Origin: an uncultured Coriobacteriaceae bacterium
GTDB taxonomy: Bacteria > Actinomycetota > Coriobacteriia > Coriobacteriales > UMGS124
Assembly: GCA_902783515.1 (NCBI GenBank)
Contig: CACZRK010000112.1
Coordinates: forward strand, 1-6,342
Length of the DNA: 6,342 nucleotides
Direction of reading: 5' to 3'
The position numbers and the translations under genes were made by a program. The notes beneath the pieces are model-generated. The model had not been told where the DNA came from. It searched no databases and saw nothing but the letters and a program-made list of their open reading frames with translations. Positions 1-4,698 of the stretch are shown here, one piece after another; the first letter of the stretch is position 1, and every line of letters starts with the position of its first letter.

Positions 1-1280
1 ACAACAAGATGCTCACGCGCATCTCCGGCGTCGCCTTCCGCAGCAAGGACGAGATGGACGAGTACTTCAAGATGCTCGAGGAGGCCGAGAAGCGCGACCA
101 CCACAAGATCGGCAAGGAGATGGAGCTCTTCATGATGGCCGACGAGGGCCCGGGCTTCCCCTTCTGGCTCCCGAACGGCATGCGCGTGAAGAACGCCCTC
201 ATGCAGTACTGGATGGAGATGCAGGACGCGTACGGCTACGAGCAGGTGGACACCCCCGTCATCCTCTCCCGCAAGCTCTGGGAGACCTCGGGCCACTGGG
301 ATCACTACAAGGAGAACATGTACACCACGTCCATCGACGACGAGGACTTTGCCATCAAGCCGATGAACTGCCCGGGCGCCTGCCTTATCTACCAGAGCAA
401 GCCCCGCAGCTATCGTGACCTGCCGCTGAAGCTCGCCGAGGCCGGCAAGGACCACCGCCACGAGCTGAAGGGCGCGCTGCACGGCCTGTTCCGCGTGCGC
501 GCGTTCACGCAGGACGACGCCCACCTGTTCATCCGCCCCGACCAGATCACCGAGCAGGTCACCGAGGTCGCGCACCTCATCACCTCGTACTACAAGCAGT
601 TCGGCTTCCCCTACAAGGTGGAGCTCTCCACGCGCCCGGCGGACTCCATGGGCTCCGACGAGGACTGGGAGCGCGCCGAGGCCGGCCTGAAGGCCGCGCT
701 TGAGGCGATGGGCCAGGAGTACACGATCAACGAGGGCGACGGCGCCTTCTACGGTCCGAAGATCGACTTCCACCTGCGCGACTGCCTCGGCCGCACGTGG
801 CAGTGCGGCACGATCCAGCTGGACTTCCAGTTCCCGCACAACTTCCACCTGGAGTACACCGACGCCGACGGCACCAAGAAGCAGCCGATCATGATCCATC
901 GCGCCGGCTTCGGCAGCTTCGAGCGCTTCATCGGCATGCTGACCGAGCAGTACGCGGGCAAGTTCCCGACGTGGCTCGCCCCGATGCAGGTGAAGGTGCT
1001 CCCCGTGTCCGAGAAGTACCTCGCCTACGCGACCGAGGTCACCAAGCGGTTCCGCGCCGCCGGCGTCCGCGTGAAGCTGGACGATCGCGACGAGAAGATC
1101 GGCTACAAGATCCGCGAGGCCATCGACGTCGATCGCGTCCCCTATATGCTGATCCTGGGCGAGAAGGAGACGGCCGCCAACAACATCTCGGTGCGCGACC
1201 GCTCCAACGAGACGAAGCAGTGGGACACCGACGAGTTCATCGCGGCGATCACGCAGGAGATCAAGGAGCGCCGCGGCTAG
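1..1280 (+). CDS. thrS: Threonyl-tRNA synthetase, C-terminal two thirds (5' end outside window)
   Basis: This cytoplasmic class II synthetase joins threonine to tRNA-Thr using ATP. The frame is open to the left edge, and the Met at position 9 aligns with an internal Met of the E. coli enzyme, so it is not the start. About 210 residues, covering the TGS and tRNA editing domains, lie outside. Counting that Met as residue 1, the catalytic core spans about 30-318 and the anticodon-binding domain about 319-423. Zinc/substrate ligands are present as Cys121 (in NCPG), His172 (in QDDAH) and His297 (in MIHRA), matching E. coli Cys334, His385 and His511. Motif 2 carries Arg150 and motif 3 ends in ERF with Arg306. 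Motif 2 reads HRHELKGALHG where E. coli has HRNEPSGSLHG, a mild variant. The C-terminus is complete and ends in TAG. The next gene is convergent, so thrS ends its transcript here. Identity is certain; the substrate-editing half cannot be judged. Confidence 0.98.
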   Translation, partial: NKMLTRISGVAFRSKDEMDEYFKMLEEAEKRDHHKIGKEMELFMMADEGPGFPFWLPNGMRVKNALMQYWMEMQDAYGYEQVDTPVILSRKLWETSGHWDHYKENMYTTSIDDEDFAIKPMNCPGACLIYQSKPRSYRDLPLKLAEAGKDHRHELKGALHGLFRVRAFTQDDAHLFIRPDQITEQVTEVAHLITSYYKQFGFPYKVELSTRPADSMGSDEDWERAEAGLKAALEAMGQEYTINEGDGAFYGPKIDFHLRDCLGRTWQCGTIQLDFQFPHNFHLEYTDADGTKKQPIMIHRAGFGSFERFIGMLTEQYAGKFPTWLAPMQVKVLPVSEKYLAYATEVTKRFRAAGVRVKLDDRDEKIGYKIREAIDVDRVPYMLILGEKETAANNISVRDRSNETKQWDTDEFIAAITQEIKERRG

Positions 1281-1288
1281 ACGGCCGT

Positions 1289-1311
1289 GCCGGGCGGCGC
1301 AGCCGCCCGGC
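1289..1311 (+). terminator. GC-rich hairpin just after thrS
   Basis: A perfect 10-bp inverted repeat (GCCGGGCGGC, 1289-1298, pairing with GCCGCCCGGC, 1302-1311) closes a 3-base loop, eight bases after the thrS stop codon. It is followed by TTCGCCC rather than a T run. It may help termination or protect the mRNA 3' end, but alone it is not a classic intrinsic terminator. Confidence 0.5.
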
Positions 1312-1343
1312 TTCGCCCGCGCGCCATCATGAGCGTCATGAGA

Positions 1344-1382
1344 AAGGGCCCGCATCACGCCGTCGCGCGGATGCGGGCCCTT
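1344..1382. terminator. Bidirectional intrinsic terminator between thrS and the amidohydrolase gene
   Basis: A perfect 12-bp inverted repeat (AAGGGCCCGCAT, 1344-1355, with ATGCGGGCCCTT, 1371-1382) flanks a 15-base loop. The A/T-ended stem gives a short U-rich run on both transcripts: TTCTGCGTCT follows on the + strand and TTTCTCATG on the - strand. It lies between two gene ends facing each other (thrS stop at 1280, amidohydrolase stop at 1415), as expected for a shared terminator. Confidence 0.8.
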
Positions 1383-1414
1383 CTGCGTCTCGTACGTTGC
1401 GTCACTCGCGCGGA

Positions 1415-2329
1415 CTACGCGAGCGGGAGCTCGTTGGCCAGGAAGCGCTCTGCGTTCTCGTGGCACATGCGCGCCATCTCGGAGGCGCTCAGCCCCTGAC
1501 GGGCGAAGCGCCGCAGCACCTCGGCGGGGTCGGACATCGGGAAGTCGCTGCCGAACAGGACGCGCCCGCAGCCGAAGAGCCGCGCGAGCTCGGCCGTGCG
1601 GCGGTCGCCGAGGATGTCCATGGAGCTTGACATGTCCACGTAGCAGCGCTGGTCGTGCAGGAAGTCATATCCCTGCTCGTAGATGGACCAGCCGCCGAAG
1701 TGCGCGGCGTCCACGACGAGGCGCGGGAACGCCGCGAGCACGGCGCGCAGCCGACGCGGGTGCGAGAAGTCATGGCGGTAGTCGCCGCAGTGCACGATGA
1801 CGGGCAGGCCGCGGTCCTCGGCGATCGCGAAGACGCGCATCATGCGCGGGTCGTCCATGTTCACGCGCTGCATGTCGGGGTGCAGCTTGATGCCGCGCAG
1901 GCCGAGCGCACGCGCGCGGTCGATCTCCCCCTCCGGGTCCGGGAAGTCCTGGTGCATCGTCATGAACCCCACGAGACGCCCGGGGTCGGCGGCGACGGTC
2001 GCGGCGATGAAGTCGTTGATGTGCTGGACGTTCTTGGCCTTCACGGCCACGGAGTGGATCACGCAGCGTGCGATCGGCGAGCCCGCGATCATGGCGCGCA
2101 GGCAGGAGACCGTCCCGTCGCCCGCCATGGGAACGCCGTAGTACGCCCCCACGCTCTGGGCCGCGCGCTCGGCGATCGCGTCGGGATAGACGTGCACGTG
2201 CACGTCGGTCACCTCTGCCGGGAGCGGAGACGCGTCACGCCCATGCCAGAGCTCCGCACGCGCGGCATCGGCCGCGTCGGCCTGCTCGATGGATGCATCC
2301 GCTTCCGAAGACGCCTCGTTGCCCACCAT
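1415..2329 (-). CDS. Amidohydrolase-2 family metal-dependent hydrolase
   Basis: This 304-residue protein is a probable TIM-barrel hydrolase or decarboxylase of the Amidohydro_2 (ACMSD-like) family, and probably cytoplasmic since no signal peptide is seen. Family metal and catalytic positions appear in order: HVH (His44, His46) after the first strand, GIKLHPD (Lys148, His150), VIVHCGD (His180), DAAHFGG (His210) and GSDFP (Asp262). In characterised relatives the HxH pair, a later His and the Asp bind one or two divalent metals, and another His activates the substrate or water. The first 38 or so residues are acidic, Ala-rich and outside the conserved fold. The gene follows the cation transporter by 61 bases on the same strand with no visible promoter between them, so they are probably co-transcribed. 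The substrate cannot be told from sequence; family members act on aromatic-pathway intermediates, amides and other carboxylates. Confidence 0.88.
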   Translation of the reverse strand: MVGNEASSEADASIEQADAADAARAELWHGRDASPLPAEVTDVHVHVYPDAIAERAAQSVGAYYGVPMAGDGTVSCLRAMIAGSPIARCVIHSVAVKAKNVQHINDFIAATVAADPGRLVGFMTMHQDFPDPEGEIDRARALGLRGIKLHPDMQRVNMDDPRMMRVFAIAEDRGLPVIVHCGDYRHDFSHPRRLRAVLAAFPRLVVDAAHFGGWSIYEQGYDFLHDQRCYVDMSSSMDILGDRRTAELARLFGCGRVLFGSDFPMSDPAEVLRRFARQGLSASEMARMCHENAERFLANELPLA

Positions 2330-2336
2330 GTCCTCC
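2326..2336 (-). promoter_or_regulatory. Ribosome binding site with two possible starts (ATG or GTG)
   Basis: On the - strand a full GGAGG (2336-2332) sits only 2 bases before the ATG at 2329 but 5 bases before the in-frame GTG that follows at once (2326-2324). Spacing slightly favours the GTG and codon strength favours the ATG; the two proteins differ by one residue. Confidence 0.55.
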
Positions 2337-2390
2337 GTTGTCCCGTCGTTTCCTGTCGTCTCACGATCGCGGCCGACACCGACGCGCGCC

Positions 2391-3602
2391 CTAGTCGCTC
2401 ATGTCCGCGTCCAGGTTGACGTGGATGGCGTAGCCCGGGTACGCCGCGCGCAGCTCGGCGACCACCTGGCCGTAGATGTCCGCCCGGTCCTTCTTGTCAT
2501 AGCTTATGACGACGTCAAGGTTCATGAACTTCGCGTGTTCGTTCACGTAGAAGCCATGCACCTGGATGACCCCGTCGTGGGCGAGCGCCAGGGAGCACAC
2601 GTGATCGCGGATCTGCGCCGCGCGCGTGTCACCGACGTTTGACGAGTAGATGCCCACCGTATGCAGGATCACGTTGTACTTCTTGGCGATCATGAGCTGG
2701 ATCTTTCGCGTGATCGTATCGATTTCGCTGGCAGTCATCGTCTCGGGGACCTCAACGTGCACGCTGCCCCACAGGCGCTCGGGACCGTAGTCGTTCAGCA
2801 CGAGGTCATACGCGCCGCGCACGCCGGGGACCTCGCAGACGTCATGCTTGATCTGCTGCGAGAGCTCCGCGTCCACGCGCTCGCCGAGGATCTTGCCGAT
2901 GGCCTCGCGCAGGATGTCAAAGCCCGCCTTCACGATGAACGCCGAGATGATGGCGCCGACCCATGCCTCCAGGCTCACGTGCGCGAACACGGTGACCAGC
3001 GCGGCGACGAGCGTCGCGGCGGACAGCACTGCGTCCATCGTCGCGTCGGTGCCCGAGGCGACCAGCGAGTCGCTGGAGAGACGCTCGCCCCGCGCCTTGA
3101 CGTAGCGCCCGAGCGCGACCTTCACGAGCACGGCGACCGCGACGATCACGAGCGAGACGACCGTGTAGGTGGAGTCCTCGGGATGCACGATGCGCGTCAC
3201 CGACTCACGCAGCGACGTGATGCCCGCCCACAGCACGATCACGGCGATGATGATCGTCGTGAGGTACTCGACGCGACCGTAGCCGAACGGATGCTTGCGG
3301 TCGGGCGCGCGGTCGGCGAGCTTCGTACCGACGATCGTGATGACGGACGAGCCGGCGTCCGACAGGTTGTTGACGGCGTCCAGGACGATGGCGATCGAGT
3401 TCGCCGCCAGGCCGACGATCGCCTTGAAGACGGCGAGCAGGACGTTCGCGACGATGCCCACGGCGCTCACGCGCACGATCTGCGACGCGCGCGTCGCGGT
3501 GGGCTCGCTCGCCGTCGCGACCGCCGACCGCCCGGCGCCGACCGCCTGCGTCGCCTGCCCCTCTTCCTTCTGCGCGTCCCTCTGCTGCACGCTCTGCGTC
3601 AT
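2391..3602 (-). CDS. Cation diffusion facilitator (divalent metal exporter) with doubled C-terminal domain
   Basis: This 403-residue inner-membrane protein belongs to the CDF family, which exports divalent metals in exchange for protons, usually as a dimer. After a polar N-terminus (1-40) come six predicted helices: about 44-66, 70-93, 111-130, 146-166, 186-206 and 212-230. The conserved HPFGYGR.E loop (His104 to Glu112) follows helix 2. The intramembrane metal site reads Asn78-xxx-Asp82 in helix 2 and Asp186-xxx-Asp190 in helix 5, with no His. From recall, this quartet resembles manganese exporters such as streptococcal MntE more than zinc exporters, so manganese is a guess. The cytoplasmic part holds two similar segments, about 247-320 and 328-403, longer than the usual single domain. 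ATG 3602 is chosen because upstream codons are Arg/Gly-rich with unusual codon use. GTG 3611 is an alternative, and an extension to ATG 3764 is unlikely. It is the first gene of a probable two-gene operon. Confidence 0.9.
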   Translation of the reverse strand: MTQSVQQRDAQKEEGQATQAVGAGRSAVATASEPTATRASQIVRVSAVGIVANVLLAVFKAIVGLAANSIAIVLDAVNNLSDAGSSVITIVGTKLADRAPDRKHPFGYGRVEYLTTIIIAVIVLWAGITSLRESVTRIVHPEDSTYTVVSLVIVAVAVLVKVALGRYVKARGERLSSDSLVASGTDATMDAVLSAATLVAALVTVFAHVSLEAWVGAIISAFIVKAGFDILREAIGKILGERVDAELSQQIKHDVCEVPGVRGAYDLVLNDYGPERLWGSVHVEVPETMTASEIDTITRKIQLMIAKKYNVILHTVGIYSSNVGDTRAAQIRDHVCSLALAHDGVIQVHGFYVNEHAKFMNLDVVISYDKKDRADIYGQVVAELRAAYPGYAIHVNLDADMSD

Positions 3603-3613
3603 GTCCCGCACGA

Positions 3614-3623
3614 CCCCTCTCCC
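3614..3623 (-). promoter_or_regulatory. Purine-rich ribosome binding site of the cation transporter gene
   Basis: The - strand reads GGGAGAGGGG here. Its AGAGG core (3620-3616) lies 13 bases before the ATG at 3602 but only 4 bases before the in-frame GTG at 3611. The site supports a start in this place rather than 160 bases further upstream, but does not settle ATG against GTG. Confidence 0.45.
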
Positions 3624-3769
3624 GACGCCCCGCCGGCTGACGACCACGCCCGTCGGCAGACGCCCCCGAATCCCGCCGCAGACGCCGATCGCCAAGGAGC
3701 CCGTCGATACGCCCGCGGCAGCGCGCCCCGTCGCTCCCGCACGAGGCGCCTCCCACGCTTGCACGGCCC

Positions 3770-3800
3770 ATCATACCCATGCGCCCGCGCCCTGCGTCAC
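3770..3800 (-). promoter_or_regulatory. Candidate promoter for the transporter/amidohydrolase operon
   Basis: On the - strand TATGAT (3775-3770) differs from the -10 consensus at one base. GTGACG (3800-3795) matches four of six -35 bases with a 19-bp spacer, slightly long. This would give a leader of about 160 bases before the ATG at 3602. It is the only A/T-containing hexamer of this quality that I noticed on this side. Confidence 0.35.
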
Positions 3801-3906
3801 GAGCCGCGACCGTCAGGCCGCACGCTACCGTACGAACAGATCTGCCCGCCGACCCGGCGCGCCCGGCGCCCGCGCATGCGCGCGTATGGCAGTGCGCCGC
3901 CGCCGG

Positions 3907-3931
3907 GGTTCGTGCGGGGGCCGCGCGAACC
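3907..3931. repeat. 25-bp near-perfect dyad, candidate operator
   Basis: GGTTCGTGCGG (3907-3917) is the inverted complement of CCGCGCGAACC (3921-3931) at ten of eleven positions, the eleventh being a G/T pair, with three G bases between. It ends six bases before the extended -10 element at 3937 and so covers the -35 region, which fits a repressor or activator site. Transcribed from further upstream it would form a stable hairpin, but no T run follows, so a terminator is less likely. Confidence 0.5.
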
Positions 3932-3936
3932 GGAGC

Positions 3937-3945
3937 TGGTATCAT
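3937..3945 (+). promoter_or_regulatory. Extended -10 promoter element for the 165-residue protein gene
   Basis: TGGTATCAT fits the extended -10 pattern (TG, one base, then a hexamer with one mismatch to TATAAT). No -35 hexamer lies at the normal distance, which is common for extended -10 promoters. The start point would be near 3952, giving a leader of about 60 bases. Confidence 0.5.
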
Positions 3946-4000
3946 GGCACGCGTACGTCGTTCGCGAAGGCACGCGCGCCCGTGCGGCACGCAGGGACTC

Positions 4001-4005
4001 AGAGG
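4001..4005 (+). promoter_or_regulatory. Ribosome binding site fixing the start at 4013
   Basis: AGAGG lies 7 bases before the ATG at 4013, the best site in the region. It supports starting there rather than at the in-frame ATG at 3779, which would also lie upstream of the likely promoter. Confidence 0.65.
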
Positions 4006-4012
4006 TTTCGTC

Positions 4013-4510
4013 ATGAAGAAGAAGCAGCTCAAGCATTACGCACGCATCGGCAAGATAATCGAGGCCGCCTACGGCCGCCGGATCGGGAAGGACGCGCTGC
4101 ACGAGCTCCTGCTCCTCGTGGAGGCGTTCGGCGAGGACGCCGCACAGGACGAGGAGTGGGAGGTCGAGGTCGTGCCGTTTGACACGCAGGACGGCAATGC
4201 CGTCGAGGAGGCCGGCGACGCGACCGAGGGGCCGGCAGCCGACGAGCCGATCGCCGAGGGGTCCGTCGAGACGACCGACGACGAGCGCGGCGAGCAGACC
4301 GCGCACGCGCCCGCGGCCGCCACGCCGCGCTCGTCGATCGGCATCCGCGACGTTGACGGCGACGTGACGTATCCCTCCATCACCGCCGCCGCCCGTGCCA
4401 TGGTTGAGCTCGGCCGCAAGAACTCGCTGAGCGCGGCGCGCGGCGCCATCACGCACGCGCTCGCGTCCGAGGACGGCGCCGCCTGCGACACGCACTGGGT
4501 GCGTCTCTAA
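4013..4510 (+). CDS. Uncharacterised 165-residue protein with a possible C-terminal DNA-binding module
   Basis: I do not recognise a named family. Residues 1-40 are basic then amphipathic (MKKKQLKHYARIGK, later HELLLLVEAF) and probably form two helices. Residues 41-105 are strongly acidic and low in complexity (many Glu, Asp, Ala), probably a flexible linker. Residues 107-165 look folded: a short GIRDVDGDVTYPSI strand-and-turn, an AAARAM helix, a second helix around SAARGAITHAL, and a final HWVRL. That order recalls the small helix-turn-helix modules (NUMOD1-like) attached to phage and intron nucleases, where a strand is followed by PSI..AA and an I...L helix. No nuclease motif is present, and no signal peptide or membrane segment is seen. 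ATG 4013 has a good ribosome site and codon use like its neighbours. It stands alone, divergent from the transporter and convergent with the flavoprotein gene. It could be a regulator, but this is inference. Confidence 0.75.
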   Translation: MKKKQLKHYARIGKIIEAAYGRRIGKDALHELLLLVEAFGEDAAQDEEWEVEVVPFDTQDGNAVEEAGDATEGPAADEPIAEGSVETTDDERGEQTAHAPAAATPRSSIGIRDVDGDVTYPSITAAARAMVELGRKNSLSAARGAITHALASEDGAACDTHWVRL

Positions 4511-4564
4511 CGGCGTGATCGCGCGCATCGGCATGCCTGCCTGACAGGAGCCTGACGACACGAT

Positions 4565-4604
4565 GACGGGCGCCCGCCCCCGACGAGAGAGACGGGCGCC
4601 CGTC
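4565..4604. terminator. Convergent-gene hairpin, probable bidirectional terminator
   Basis: GACGGGCGCCCG (4565-4576) pairs perfectly over 12 bp with CGGGCGCCCGTC (4593-4604) around a 16-base loop. The stem core CGGGCGCCCG is itself palindromic, so GACGGGCGCCCG also occurs as a direct repeat at 4591-4602. Neither side has a T run. Its position between two convergent gene ends and its similarity in form to the hairpin at 1344-1382 support a terminator role. Confidence 0.6.
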
Positions 4605-4659
4605 GCGTGCGCTCGTGCGACCATGCGGGCGCGTGGCGGTGACCCGCCGCTGGCTCCCC

Positions 4660-4683
4660 GGGCGGGCACCCGCGCGCCCGCCC
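4660..4683 (-). terminator. GC hairpin 15 bases past the flavoprotein gene stop
   Basis: GGGCGGGC (4660-4667) pairs with GCCCGCCC (4676-4683) across an 8-base loop. It begins 15 bases after the flavoprotein stop codon on the - strand. There is no T run after the stem on that strand, so termination may rely more on the hairpin at 4565-4604. Confidence 0.4.
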
Positions 4684-4698
4684 CTCGTCCGGCCCGCG

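Larger units (their letters stand above)
3603..4012. other. Divergent intergenic region, no gene
   Basis: About 410 bases separate the start of the leftward transporter gene from the rightward 165-residue gene. All reading frames here give Arg/Gly/Pro/Ala-rich translations with codon use unlike the flanking genes, so I call no protein. I see no tRNA or recognisable riboswitch. The region holds a weak candidate leftward promoter (3770-3800), a rightward extended -10 element (3937-3945), a 25-bp dyad (3907-3931) and several copies of a CGAAC-containing motif. Confidence 0.6.

Noticed and set aside
1287..1499. A 70-codon open frame on the + strand after thrS
   Set aside because: It runs through both terminator hairpins and into the antisense of the amidohydrolase gene, with no ribosome site.
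1655..2419. A 254-codon open frame on the + strand opposite the amidohydrolase gene
   Set aside because: It lacks any motif and overlaps a gene with all metal-ligand motifs. High-GC DNA gives such antisense frames routinely.
3603..3764. A 54-residue N-terminal extension of the transporter from ATG 3764
   Set aside because: Its codons (GGA, CGT, GTA, ATT, AGA) differ from the rest of the gene, the residues are Arg/Gly-rich, and the best -10 element would leave almost no leader.
3603..3775. A yybP-ykoY type manganese riboswitch before the transporter gene
   Set aside because: The conserved loop sequences of that class are not visible, and only 4-bp stems were found by eye.
3907..3931. Reading the dyad as an intrinsic terminator
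   Set aside because: No T run follows on either strand and no gene ends just upstream; the position before an extended -10 element fits an operator better.
3779..4012. A 78-residue N-terminal extension of the 165-residue protein
   Set aside because: It would start upstream of the likely promoter and is Arg/Ala/Pro-rich. The ATG at 4013 has a well-spaced AGAGG.
2661..4016. A 451-codon open frame on the + strand opposite the transporter gene
   Set aside because: Its composition is dominated by Arg, Asp, His and Ala with no fold-like pattern, while the opposite strand encodes all CDF motifs.
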